In this document: piece after piece, positions 1-10,423 of the stretch
Layout of the letters: each line of letters starts with the position of its first letter
Numbering within the stretch: position 1 is the first letter of the stretch
From: Fragilaria crotonensis
Taxonomy: Eukaryota > Bacillariophyta > Fragilariophyceae > Fragilariales > Fragilariaceae
Direction: 5' to 3'
Assembly (NCBI GenBank): GCA_022925895.1
Contig: JAKSYS010000173.1
Location: forward strand, 32,126-96,125
Length of the DNA stretch: 64,000 bases
Program-made: the position numbers and the translations under genes
The notes under the pieces: generated by a model
Database searches by the model: none
What the model was told of the DNA's origin: nothing
Seen by the model: only the letters and a program-made list of their open reading frames with translations

Positions 1-300
1 ATTTTGAAAAAATATCCTTGTACTATCTGGATGTTTTTGTGATATCGCATCTCCGTATCGTCTATCTGGATGTTCGTCTACTGGATTTGTCCTTAAGATG
101 CGGCCGTTTCGTTTTGGAATTAATAAGATAGGGCTCCGTGGAATGGGGAGAGTGTTGTCGTTTTCGGAGATACCGTGATTTGTTGCTGATCGTTGCGCTC
201 TCTTGTTGTTGCGTTCTATTTGGGTGGCTGTGAGGTTTGGGTGAGCTTGTTGCGCGATGGGCTGTGGACTTTGAGCGTGGGTTGTTGGTTGTTTGTTCAT
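1..300 (-). CDS. LINE A ORF2, N-terminal fragment (start of APE-type endonuclease), partial
   Basis: An open frame starts at the ATG at 300 on the minus strand and runs about 100 codons to the window edge without a stop. Its last visible residues (YGDAISQKHPDSTRIFFQN) match the start of the LINE B endonuclease (YGDAIIQKSNNTVRLFFQN near 7040-7095), so this is the ORF2 N-terminus. ORF2 would encode endonuclease, reverse transcriptase and RNase H for target-primed integration. The start codon overlaps the ORF1 stop as ATGA. Only the basic leader and first endonuclease strand are visible. Confidence 0.75.
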   Translation of the reverse strand, partial: MNKQPTTHAQSPQPIAQQAHPNLTATQIERNNKRAQRSATNHGISENDNTLPIPRSPILLIPKRNGRILRTNPVDEHPDRRYGDAISQKHPDSTRIFFQN

Positions 301-1415
301 GTGGAGGCCGCCCCGTCTGGATCACTTTGGCTTTTGTATTGAGTGTCCAGTAGGGCTTGGTTTGCGTTTTTTCTACCCGTGCGTGGAGCTTTCTTATGAA
401 AGATCGATGCGAGGCTTTGTTGAGATTCTTTCTGAGAGAAGAGGCGTTTGTTGAGTTGCTTACTTTCAGTTTTGTTGCTCGTTGTTGTTGTGATTGTTGT
501 GATTGTTGTGTTGTCGTCGCTGTTGTCATCGCTGTTGTCGTCGCTGTTTTCGTCGCTGTTGTCGTCACTATTGTCGTCGCTTTTGTCGTCACTGTTGTCG
601 TTGCAATTGTCGGCACTGTTGTCGTCGCTGTTGTTGTCGCTGTTGTTGTCGTTGTCTTCTTCGCTTTGACATAATTGCATTTTGGTGGTTGTCAGTGCTC
701 TGCTGCCGTTGTTTGGCGATCGGATTTTCTTTTTCTGTGGTGAGTTATAGCACAAATCTGTGAACGACCCGCTGGACGAGGATTGTGATGTGCCTGTGTG
801 AGTTGACATTTGTTGAACGGACTGGGGTTCCGAAGAGGTCGCTTGATGTGTTGAGCTGAGTGATGCGGAGTGGTCGTCATTAGATGCTGTGCCGATTTTT
901 GTTTGTTCGTGATCTAGTCTGTTGGTAAGTTTTTGCATGAGTTCTGTTATTTTGTCGATGCGTTCTTGCATGGTCATCATTGAGTCTGCCATTTTGCTCT
1001 GGCTTGTGAAGGAATTGACGAGGGAAGCTCCCATTTCTTTGATTTGGTCGTGTGTGTCGGTTTTGATTGATTGTAGCAGTGTTGATTGTGCGTCCTGTTG
1101 CTGCGTGACCATATTGAGTTGGGCGCTCATGTCTGTTATTTTTGTATCGAGGTGATCTAATCGTTTGAACTGGCTTTCCATGGAAATGAGTTTTGCAGAG
1201 GTAGTTTTTGATGACGAATCAATTTCTGTTTGTTGTTTGTGGAGGGAGGCTTCGAGTTCGTGGATGCGGGCCTGCTGAGTGGTGATGTTTGATGCTATCG
1301 TCATGGACTGTGTCGATCCGAGGCTTTGATCGTCTGATGTATGGGAAGGCGCTCCGTTGGTGGTAGAGGAAGTGTTGGAGAATTTTTTGTTGTTGTTGTA
1401 TGGGGCTGTTGGCTT
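297..1415 (-). CDS. LINE A ORF1, C-terminal segment
   Basis: This continues ORF1 from 10424. It opens with a Ser/Thr/Asn-rich stretch, then a long heptad-like region (about 1304-900; many Gln, Ile, Leu and Met) likely to form a coiled coil. Next come a Ser-rich linker and an acidic tail of repeated DDNS tetrapeptides (about 660-480). LINE B ORF1 has the same order: coiled coil, linker, acidic tail. ORF1 proteins of LINEs normally bind the element RNA and multimerise through such coiled coils. The stop TGA at 299-297 overlaps the ORF2 start. No zinc knuckle is visible. Plus-strand frames over this region are only complements of the low-complexity tail. Confidence 0.75.
   Translation of the reverse strand, partial: KPTAPYNNNKKFSNTSSTTNGAPSHTSDDQSLGSTQSMTIASNITTQQARIHELEASLHKQQTEIDSSSKTTSAKLISMESQFKRLDHLDTKITDMSAQLNMVTQQQDAQSTLLQSIKTDTHDQIKEMGASLVNSFTSQSKMADSMMTMQERIDKITELMQKLTNRLDHEQTKIGTASNDDHSASLSSTHQATSSEPQSVQQMSTHTGTSQSSSSGSFTDLCYNSPQKKKIRSPNNGSRALTTTKMQLCQSEEDNDNNSDNNSDDNSADNCNDNSDDKSDDNSDDNSDENSDDNSDDNSDDNTTITTITTTTSNKTESKQLNKRLFSQKESQQSLASIFHKKAPRTGRKNANQALLDTQYKSQSDPDGAAST
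480..661. repeat. 12-bp coding minisatellite
   Basis: An imperfect tandem repeat of a 12-bp unit (GTTGTCGTCGCT on the plus strand) encodes DDNS repeats on the minus strand, the acidic tail of LINE A ORF1. It produces long artefactual plus-strand frames rich in Val, Leu or Cys. Confidence 0.8.
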
Positions 1416-1431
1416 TAGCCATTGTGGTCGT
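1416..1431. repeat. Target-site duplication of LINE B, left copy
   Basis: TAGCCATTGTGGTCGT is repeated exactly at 10408-10423, directly flanking LINE B. Collapsing the two copies restores the LINE A ORF1 frame. Confidence 0.93.
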
Positions 1432-1999
1432 AAAATAAAATAAAATGTAACCTAATTATAGGGTTCGCACCATGTACCAGCCGGTAGGCCAGTACTGTGT
1501 ACCCACACCCGGCAGCGTACCGCGGAGTGATTTATTTATTTATAGCTGGCACGACTGAGACTTATACATATCATGTGGTGCAATGTCATGTCGTCTGGCG
1601 AGGAAAAAAGGACGTCATTAGAGTTTGTTGAGAGCTCTCTTTCCGATAATCGTCCATGGATTGTTTCACAATGCGCAACCATCTTCGACGAGTCGACGCG
1701 GACCCAGAAAGAAGTTTATCTAAGGATCGAGAGCAGTAATGCTGATCACGTGGAAGCAAAAGATGGGGCATGCCGTGATAGAGTCGGATCTCCGCGATGT
1801 CGGTGTCTCTAGTCTGTCGAACGTCTTCGTCTGCCTGATCGTGGAGGGCAGAGTTCCTGAGAGCCAGATAGACCGCGAAAAGTTGTGGGTCGCCTCAATA
1901 ATAGATCGTAATCGGGCATCGCCGCTCGCTGAGTTCGCACGAGTGGGATTATGAAAGTCGTGGCTAGCAGTCTTGCACCAGAGGGTGCTGAAGAATCCT
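1432..1999 (-). other. LINE B 3' UTR and tail
   Basis: Downstream of the RNase H frame. No coding frame with recognisable similarity. It ends with three ATTTT units on the element strand directly against the duplication, which serve in place of a poly(A) tail. Confidence 0.6.
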
Positions 2000-4067
2000 T
2001 TAAAGCATTACCCCACCCAATGGCTTCCTGGGATTGAATGGCAGCCTGAAGGAGGAGAACAAACTCGGATCATATTCCGATAGACTGGGAGTAAAAGGGA
2101 CAGACGCTCCATGTTCCAACCAGTGAAGAAGCCCTGCTGCAATAACGTACCGCGCCGGGTGTGTGTCTTTCGTGCGAATGGCTGCTTGCAATTGTGCGAC
2201 ATGACTAGCACGTTGCGGAACTGCAGGACAACGCAGGAGATGTTCGGAGTTTTCAACAGCAACTTTGCAACAGGGACATAGACTCAGCATCGGATCTTTG
2301 ACCGGAGCTTGGCGAAGACGACGAACGCCCAGGGGAAGCTGATCATGGACAAATTTTGTGCGAGTGATCTGATGTCGTGACGAAAGACGACAATAGTGCT
2401 TACCAAAAAGCTGAAGATCAATCATGTTCCAAACATCGTCCGACCAGCCGTTCTGGTCCTGCATGTAGCGTCGAAGGTGATAGCCATTCACATGATAGCG
2501 TATACATTCATCATACTGGCCAGTGAGACGTTGATTGTTAATAGAAATGGAGCATTGTTGAAATGGAACGTGATCACAGCCTTGACGAGACGGCAAGGAA
2601 CCCGTCGTGCGATATCCCGAAGCGAGAGAATCTGCCGCAATGTTTAAGGTTGCTGACACCGAAAGTATCCGTGTTCTGGAGGAGGAATCTTGATGTCCTT
2701 TAACCCAGCAGTGTTTGAATTTGCATTTAATTGAAGCAAGATGCATCCGAATGAGCGAAATAAGGTCTGCATCAGATGGCATGCGCCTTGATGGACGACG
2801 TGTTGCAAAACGTCTCACTCGAGAAATTGCCGCTTTGCTATCGCAGATCCATGTAAACTTGGATTTATGCCGAAGACCCCAAAACCTGGAAAGATGATCA
2901 ATGAAGAGTAAGGCAGAGGCGTATCCGAAGAGTTCACATCGCGTCGATGAAGATGTATCGAAGGGCCCATCTACTGGACCCGCGCATCGAAATAATACGT
3001 GGGAGCCGGTTGAGATTACCCAGCCGTGTGTTCCCTGATTATTCAGAAGACCTCCATCAGTGGCAACATACAGTCGCTTGCGAGCCCGAAATGATTTCCA
3101 CACTTGGAGATCCGTCGATATCTGTTCGAGACTGTCTATCATCCGTCGATGTGATTGTGGGAGACTCGAGAGGTATTCCATAAGATTGTCGAAGGTAGAC
3201 GGAGACGAATGCCGAGTTTGAGTTGTAGTAGCCGGAGATTTAGGGACGGGAACTTTTTTCCAATACGGAATGTAGCGAAGAAACGATGACTTAATATATC
3301 CCTTCCATAGACGAATCTGTTGCTTAGACGGGGTCTGTTGTCGCGGCCATTGTTGATTCGCAAGAAAGCTCAGCGGTCTTTTGCCATCCAAGAAGGACAA
3401 ATTAATTGCCTTGGGATTCGAACCATCTGTTAATTCGGCAAGGGTATTCACTTGGAGAAACAATCGAACAAGGTTAATGTCCTTTTGTTGAGCAGTGGAA
3501 TACCGTGCAAGATGAGATTCTTGCATTATATACTCATCCGAATCACCTCGAAGTGGAATCTGAAATGGATCGCTCACCGTAACGGACATATTGTGAAGCG
3601 ATAGGAATTGCCGAAGGGAGAGAATCCAGGTTGGGGTAAGATAGGAGAGGTGTATATTCGGAAACTGTAGGAGGTCTTCGCCAATGCCAGCTTCAAGTTG
3701 AGAGTATTGCAGATTCAATCGAAGCAACTTGCCGTTCTCAGATTCACTGTAGATTGCATCTCGGAAGAATTTCAACGATTCAATTCCCGCTTCTGTCCGT
3801 AGGTCATAAAGATCTAAACCTCCCAGCTCACGGGGTCCGTGTCTAATAGCTGTAGAGATAGTGCTTTGTACATGCAGCTTCTTTAGGATGGCTGGAATAA
3901 TGCGGGATTGTACGGTACTCAGCTCTTCTTCATCAAGTGCGACAGTTGCCAATCCGTATCTCATAGAAGGTACATATGTGGTCCGATGAAAAATGCTTAC
4001 GTCTGCCGCAGATAAACGGGGCGACATGATGCGAGTCGCAAAGATGTCTGCCTTTTCTTCATCTGTT
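2000..4067 (-). pseudogene. LINE B ORF2, C-terminal part: RT thumb, RNase H, CCHC finger
   Basis: A frame of 675 codons from 4027 to 2000. The first third is the region after the RT catalytic core. The RNase H domain (about residues 315-470) shows the acidic set: Asp in VATDGG, Glu in TRCELFG, Asp in WICDSKAA and Asp in NIAADSLA. A C-x-C-C...H...C motif (LCPCCKVAVENSEHLLRCP) near residue 590 is the Cys/His finger common at the end of such ORF2 proteins. RNase H would remove the RNA template after first-strand synthesis. The frame is offset from the RT segment upstream by a frameshift near 4030-4070. This segment itself is intact. Confidence 0.85.
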
Positions 4068-5205
4068 TCAGGTGAAAACCAAAGTCGCCAAGGGATTCAT
4101 GAAAACGCCTAACATACGTGTAGACTCATCGGGTTTTGTCCGCGTGATGATGGATGGGTTGTGTTTTTCCGTGCCGTGATAAATCTTGACCTCTCTGTCC
4201 GTCGCCGCAATTGGTCTAATTACGGGACGACCCTTTGTCCACTCCCAGCGAACTATAAACCATGAGCACTTTGCCAGGTTAAGTTTTCCACCGGACAGAT
4301 GTAATAGATGCTCCCACGTCTGCGCAATCTTTTCCAGGCGGGCAATTAGATCGTCGATATTATTGGTATCCGATGATGATGTGAAACTGAGAGAAGTGTC
4401 GTCGACAAAAGCGTCCGATAGTCTGGTGTGAACCATATCCCCGAAATCGACGAAATTCACGCGATCAGGTATCAAGCGGTCCAACGTTTGCAATAGAATG
4501 ACAACGAGGAAAGCCAGACAGCAGGGGAGGCTCCGCTCCTTGACCGGTTCCGAAAAGGAGAGAATGTCGTCCCATGATAATTTTCCTCTGATATGCCATA
4601 GACCGTTTTCACAGTATATTTCATGAATTGTAGGGCATCGGCGTGTGTTCTGATTGCGTGTTTCGGCATACCACATTTCCGAGCCGCGAGCATCCCCAGT
4701 CCGACAATTATGCGATCGTAGCACGAAGAAGCGTCATTGTCAAAGCGAGCATAGTCATGCTTCAGAATCCGACAAAGATCGCTTGATAGCTGAGTGAGCA
4801 TTATGGGATCAAGTGACATACGACCTGGAATGGAACCATGTTGACCATTGTGTAGCAGATCAAGCGATAAGGCTCGGCGAACCAGACGATGCCCCCACTG
4901 AAGTTTTAAGAAAAAATTGAAATCCGCCTCAAATAGATGCACAATTCGAAGCCGATTAATGCGTGGCCTACCCACATCCTTTTCAATTAATACATTGACA
5001 GCCTGACTCCATCTCGGAATAGAAATCCCGCTGCCAATCGCTATGTTCATGAATTTTACGAAACAGTCCAATAGGACTGGATGTTGTATTTCGGACTTAT
5101 ATAATCCCAGATGGCGTCCCGACGGTGAAGTGGATGTTGTTTCGCGCCAGGATTGAAAGCCTTTTCGAACATCGTCATGGCTGATTGCAGTCTCGATATA
5201 TCCCT
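4068..5205 (-). pseudogene. LINE B ORF2, reverse transcriptase core, frameshifted
   Basis: Two overlapping minus-strand frames (5071-4472 and 4724-4068) together cover the RT fingers and palm. Visible motifs: HLFEADFNFFLK, the QHGSIPGR loop, the catalytic-Asp block (DYARFDNDASSCYDRII) and the FVDDTS catalytic motif near 4400, a variant of YxDD. The sequence closely resembles RT proteins I recognise from other diatoms. Frame changes near 5210 and about 4550 interrupt it. The enzyme would synthesise cDNA from the nicked target. Confidence 0.88.
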
Positions 5206-7299
5206 TTACCTTAACCGAGGGGGGAATTGTAAAGATGCGAGAAACTCGCGTAGTGCCTGATCCTCATGTGACCATTCACATGGTGGCATACCGTCGAGTA
5301 TCTTGTCGGATGCCAGAGATAATCCCGAAAATGTGATGGCGTCGTACAATAGACCATTGCCAAACGGTGATTCACTTGCTGCCCTGAATGAGTCTCTATT
5401 GTACTTCAGAAGATGCGCTTCCATTTGGGACCTTTCGATCACCGTGTCCCAGAGGACATCGGATGGATCTTGAGTTTGAAGAATGTGATAAGCACTTGAT
5501 GCCTCTTCCCCATCTTGATCGAGAGCCGAGGATCCCGATGGAACCAAGATTTTTGAGAGACTAGATGCTGTAAATGGTTTAACCGTGCGACGGATTTCGC
5601 GAAATTTATTCCGAACCGTTTCGCCGTCGATTGTCCTCCGAACGACTTTTGCTTTGTGTCGAGACGCTGTCATAGTTGCAGGATTGGTGTCTGTTTCATA
5701 CCTGACAATCAAATCTTCGTAGCATTTCAGCCGCATTGGCGTGGCATCAGCTTGACATTTGTAAAACTCTGACGACGCTTTATTAAACTGCGCACGGACT
5801 TCTTCGAGAGGTAGTTCCTCATTGAGAAAGGGGAAGAAAAAGTTTTGATCGTGCTGTCGGAGCTGACCTTGCCATCGTGTGAATGTTGCAGAGTAATTTT
5901 TTCCTTCTTGAAGTTCTCGTAATCGAAGCTTCCAATATAAACGAGTAAATGCTTTGTTGCGGAGGATCGGGGACCAACGACATTTTTTTGGAGGTCGTTT
6001 TAAAACATTCTCCGCTGCCTTCATTGCTCTGCCCTTGTCATTATCCCATCCAACTAGTCTGGCGCGAATATCATCCCGCGACATGGAATGGTAATTATTG
6101 TGCAGGTCGTTTATTCGCTCTACCATACGGTGTGCGGTGTAATACTCCACGACTTTGTCATTGTATTTCGCGACAAGTTCTGGATTGCCTGTATGCACCG
6201 TGCGAGACGAGGGTAGAGATATTGCCGAAGACCTCTGAAAAAAATCCAGCTTGAGATCCACGTAAAGACCGCGATGGTCTGACTGTGGGCCCTCGTTATA
6301 CGATAATGTTCCTGATCTTTCCAGGAATTGTCGTGCATGATGACAGCCCAGGATGAAGTCAATTCGACGAGATTCAGCTCCAATGTATGTTGACTCCGCC
6401 GGATCGTTAGCATGAAGATCGAAAAGTGTGCAGTGATCAAGAAAATCAGCAAAGTGAGTATCGGATTGCAGAGTGGAATTAACGTCCATCATGACTATGA
6501 TCGCATGGCCCTGTTCTTGAAGTTGAAGTACTTGTTGTTGAAGATCGCGAAGGAAAAGTCTTCTGGGATTGACTGATTGCTTGGTGGACAAGTGGAAATA
6601 ATTATATTCTCTGGCAAAGGAACTGCCGAGCGGCGCGGAGCGAATGGACCCAGAACAGACGCGATAAGCTGTAATCACGGTAAGTTTTGTGCCTCAGGCC
6701 GAGAAAGTGATTCCAGACCATCTGCCGAGACCCGTAGGATCAAGGATGTTTTGGCCATGTACTCGGAAACTAGACAACCCACCACAAATGTAAGTGTCCC
6801 CCAGCTTGATACGTCTCTGAAGAAGGTATCGGATCAATATCGTTGGATGGTGAACCGAAAACAGTTTTGCTCTGCCTGTGAAACCTGCGTACCACGTTGT
6901 TGAAATCATCCCGTAGATGAAAATGTTGCCAGCACGTGTTGGTCTCAGCAAGACCAGCAACATCGACATGGAGTGATTGAAGTGAGTTCATAAAATACCT
7001 GTAGTCGTCGCTACCCAGAGAGGAACTTAAACCGTGTACGTTTTGGAAGAAGAGTCGCACTGTATTGTTGGATTTTTGAATGATGGCATCTCCATATGAC
7101 TTTGACGCAAAGGAATCTAAGGGATTGTGGCAAATGCGGCGTCCAGGGCGATTAGGAATGGACATGAAATGGCCAATTGGAAGAAGGGAATGGATGAATC
7201 GATGGGAAGATTGCGATAACTAAAAGACTTGGAAGACGTAGAATTTTCTGAAACATGGGTTCCCGCGGTCGATTTCGTGTTGCAGAAATCGTCCGCAGC
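5206..7299 (-). pseudogene. LINE B ORF2, APE-like endonuclease and linker, frameshifted
   Basis: Endonuclease motifs appear in order across shifting frames: FFQNVHG (about 7060), LAETN (catalytic Glu, about 6950), VMMDVNS (about 6490), RRIDFILG (about 6360) and the SDH motif (about 6280). These are the hallmarks of the apurinic-like endonuclease that nicks target DNA in LINEs. A linker of about 350 residues leads to the RT. Frame changes occur near 6775, 6690 and 5210. The start lies upstream of the ATG at 7165, because matching leader residues continue in frame beyond it. Confidence 0.82.
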
Positions 7300-10183
7300 T
7301 CACTGTTGTCCAATGGGAAACTCATGTCGCGTCCCTCCGCCTTGAGAGCTATGTTCTTTGTATCGACTCTCAAGGTCGGTGGTGATCTCATCCATATCTG
7401 TTGATGGTGAAGATTCGGCGTTGTCGTCTGGTGGCAATGGTGTATGTACGGCCTGGGAGAAAGGATGCAAGTTGTCCAGATTGGGATCATCGGACATCTC
7501 ATCAATCGTGGTGACCATGATTGTAGGTTGTAAACTCCGTCTGCGGATCCGTTGCTGTCATCTTTGTCGTGGCTCATGCCGATGTCCTCCATGTCGTCTT
7601 TGTGGAAACCAGCTCGATACTTCTTTTTGATAGGTGACGAGAAGGACTCCCTATCCAGCTGACGATTTGATGAATCCGACGGGGACGGAAAGGACTGTTG
7701 GTTGGTATTTGCCACGGTTGCGGTGGAGTTGGTGTCATTGAGCAATGGTGAAATGCCAAGTGCTTGACCGGTGTTCATGTTTGTTATAGCGATCATGTCC
7801 ATTAGAGCCGATAGTTTGTCGCTGAGTTTGTTCATAGTTCCGCCGACTCCGGCTTGTGTTTCCATAACATTCATGAGATTGCCTTGCATAGTGTCGAACC
7901 TGTGATCCATATCGTCAAATCTTGTAAATTGTCGTTCCATGCGTTCCAGTCGCTCCGTATTGATACGATCCTTCCGATCAAATTCCTTCTGTTGACGTTG
8001 GATTCGAGCTTCTATTTCTTGGAATCGGGCTGTGGATGTTGACATTGAAGACAATCGGGAAGTGGCAGAATTGTTCGAGTCAGTTGATGCTGTTGTCTGT
8101 GCTGTGGAACGCAGACCATATTGTTCCCGAAGTGAATCCAATGATGTCGGTGGAGCCTTTGACTTAGCCATTTCTTTCTGTTCCGTGGAAATTTTAGAAC
8201 CTCCTGTTTCAGAGGATGAATCGTTTGTTGTAGATACAGGTTGGTCGGCTGCTCCGCCGGGTGTCAGAGAAGAATCAGCTTTCGATCCTGATTCTGCAAA
8301 TGACTCGTCGCCTTGAACTGATGTTTGCTTCCACGATTCCGTTGAAGAGAATAATTTGTCAATAGAAGACAAATTTTCATTTACTTTAGAGAACACATGT
8401 ATAACTGATGGAGGAGGACCGATTGCTTCTCTGAACCGTTCTTCTCTGATCGAGAAAGGAAAGACTCGGCGACGGTACTCTTCAAACGCTTGACGAACAA
8501 TGACTTCGTGCTGAGGAGCCATGAGTAGGAAAGATTTTTGATCGTAGCCTCCATTAACGACATCGACATGTGCTGATTCGTTTCCGTCGGCAGATAGGAT
8601 GGATGCGGCCCAGTCTCTTGTGGTTCTCTCCATTGTTGTGCCATCCGGGAAAAACTCTGTCCTCATGGTGTCTAAATTGTTAATCAGTGGAGACAATTGG
8701 ATATATCTGAAGGACTTGATATAAGAGTCGTGCTTGTCAAATAAATTCATTGCCTCGGCCGTCGTCATTTTCGCGAACGCAAATCTCGGAATGTAAACTC
8801 CAGCTCCAGATCCGTCCAGTGCAGAAAGTAGCGTCTGGCTCAAAGAATGAACGTGGTTTTTTCCACATTGTACCACCAGATGATTGATGTCCTGATCAAA
8901 TGGAGTTCGTCGATGAAGGAAAATGTCGAAAAAAGGAGTCGTGGCGGGAAGCTTGCTGCGTAAGCTTTGGAGGAAACGTGTGCGATGAGTTGTGCGAGGA
9001 GCTTTGAGAAGTATATAACCCGAAATGACCTGATCGCCGCTGGTGCTTTTGGAGTTTGAAAACATCACTGAGACTTTGTTCCTTGTGAGTGCTTCCTGCA
9101 CTCTCGACTGGTTTTCCAATAGAAAGACGGTTTATCAGTGAATCCGAACCGAAGCGCAATAATGATTTGCGATTGGGACGGTAGAACCGATAGGGAAGGA
9201 GCAATGTACGATCGGACTTCCTCTGGCGTCATTTTTGATAAGGAGTTGTAATTGTCAGTTCCTTCGTCTTTCCACAGGTATAGAAGGCCATCCTCGTCTC
9301 GGAAGATATCGTTGAGAAGCGAGTGGATTGCAACGGATAATTTCTGCGATTGCTGAGATAAGGCAAGCGAGACGACGTCTGCCGTCGTTTTCCAACGAAG
9401 CGAGATACGAATGGTGCCATCATTAATAGGAATGTTCGAGTTTGGAATCAGCGCCGACATTTTTCCATCCGCGGACGATGTAGTAGAATTCGACTCCTTG
9501 TTCTTTTCTTCATGACCTTGTGGGTGGCTTTTTGGTGGCGGGTTGTTGATCTGTGGGTGTGGTTTGGTTACTGGTGGGAGCGGAGTTGTGTGGGACTTTG
9601 GAGTGGGCGTTTGAAGTGTTTGTGCTTCTGGGACTCCTGGAGTTTCCACATCCATCGGTTCGTCGTCTAGTTCTTCTGGAATTGGAGGGGTAGTGAATGC
9701 AAGTTGTTGTTTGAAGAGGTCTGTTGTCTTAAGAGCGATTGACATCTTCTTTGGCCCAGAGGATGTTTTCCTGGCGATCTGGGTACGACGCTTTGCCTTC
9801 GCGGATCCGATGACCTTGTTCCATGAGTAGATATTGTTTGCACGCTTTGCCCACGCCTCGAAACCGACTGTGATCGTGTCCACTGGGAGAACTTTATCGG
9901 TGTGAGTGGATAAGTAGGGAAGAGAGAAACTGTTTGCCCAGTCGTGAAGTTTCTTTGGAACATCGAGTTTACGGTCAATGTAGTACATATAACGATACCA
10001 AACAACTAAGTGAAGTTGAAGTTGATCGTTATCGAAATTGTTCCAAAGTGCTTCGAAGTTGGGAAAAGACACAATGTTTCGCCCAAGAGTTGAAAACCTA
10101 TGCCAGACAGTTGGAGTGGTATCGTTGCGTTGGACTGTTTCCTCATAGATGCGTTTGACGCGATCGTTCTGCGTCTCAGACAA
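7300..10183 (-). pseudogene. LINE B ORF1, coiled-coil protein, frameshifted
   Basis: About 960 codons in three frame segments (10183 to about 9115, about 9115 to 7530, about 7530 to 7300). Order: an N-terminal block with WYRYMYYIDRKLDVP (about residues 60-75), a Pro-rich variable linker, an NDGTIRISLRWK block (about 250), then the most conserved part, GYILLKAPRTT, TPFFDIF, TPFDQDINHL, FPDGTTMERTTRDWA and DVVNGGYDQK. A predicted coiled coil (about 8000-7800) and an acidic tail follow. LINEs A and C share the same blocks. I do not recognise the conserved block as a named domain; an RNA-binding role is inferred from its position only. Confidence 0.78.
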
Positions 10184-10407
10184 GTGCTCAGGAGGAATGT
10201 CGGTATCGGGGGAAATCCTTCCAGTCCTTCAAATGAAAACCAAAGTAGTTGTCAGTGTCAGGAGGGAGGGACGTGAGGAGGGTTTGGGACGGATGAGCCG
10301 CTGCTTCGGTCATGGTGGTGACGCACGGGACGGCTTCGGTGGTTTTTGTACTGCAAAACGGGCGACGGACAGACTGGTGTTTCAAATTCTTAATACTAGA
10401 AATTGTG
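10184..10407 (-). other. LINE B 5' leader
   Basis: From the 5' terminus at 10407 to the ORF1 start at 10183. No upstream coding. It contains the conserved motif at 10362-10376. Confidence 0.6.
10362..10376 (-). promoter_or_regulatory. Conserved 5' motif of LINE B, possible internal promoter element
   Basis: CAGTCTGTCCGTCG begins 31 nt after the element's first base (CACAATTT...). The same or nearly the same motif sits at the same spacing in LINEs A and C. Fixed spacing near +32 recalls downstream promoter elements of LINEs such as the Drosophila I factor; the role is inference. Confidence 0.5.
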
Positions 10408-10423
10408 TAGCCATTGTGGTCGT
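10408..10423. repeat. Target-site duplication of LINE B, right copy
   Basis: Exact copy of 1416-1431. Confidence 0.93.

Larger units (their letters stand above)
1..1415 (-). mobile_element. LINE A, 3'-ward segment (continues off the left edge)
   Basis: This is the downstream part of a non-LTR retrotransposon whose upstream part is 10424-12575. The two parts are separated by LINE B. If LINE B and one copy of the 16-bp duplication are removed, the ORF1 frame reads straight through the junction on the minus strand. The segment holds the ORF1 C-terminus and the start of ORF2; the rest of ORF2 and the 3' end lie beyond base 1. Confidence 0.85.
1432..10407 (-). mobile_element. LINE B, nearly full-length non-LTR retrotransposon inserted in LINE A
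   Basis: About 9 kb bounded by an exact 16-bp duplication. On the minus strand it starts CACAATTTCTA at 10407 and ends in an (ATTTT)n tail at 1446-1432. Order: 5' leader, ORF1 (coiled-coil protein), ORF2 with APE-type endonuclease, reverse transcriptase, RNase H and a terminal CCHC finger. This is the layout of APE-bearing LINEs of the I/R1-like group with RNase H. Both ORFs carry several single-base frameshifts, so the copy is probably inactive unless these are assembly errors. Lack of 5' truncation and the perfect duplication point to a fairly recent insertion. Confidence 0.9.

Noticed and set aside
357-763. Plus-strand Val-, Leu- and Cys-rich frames
   Set aside because: Complements of the 12-bp coding repeat of LINE A ORF1; composition artefacts.
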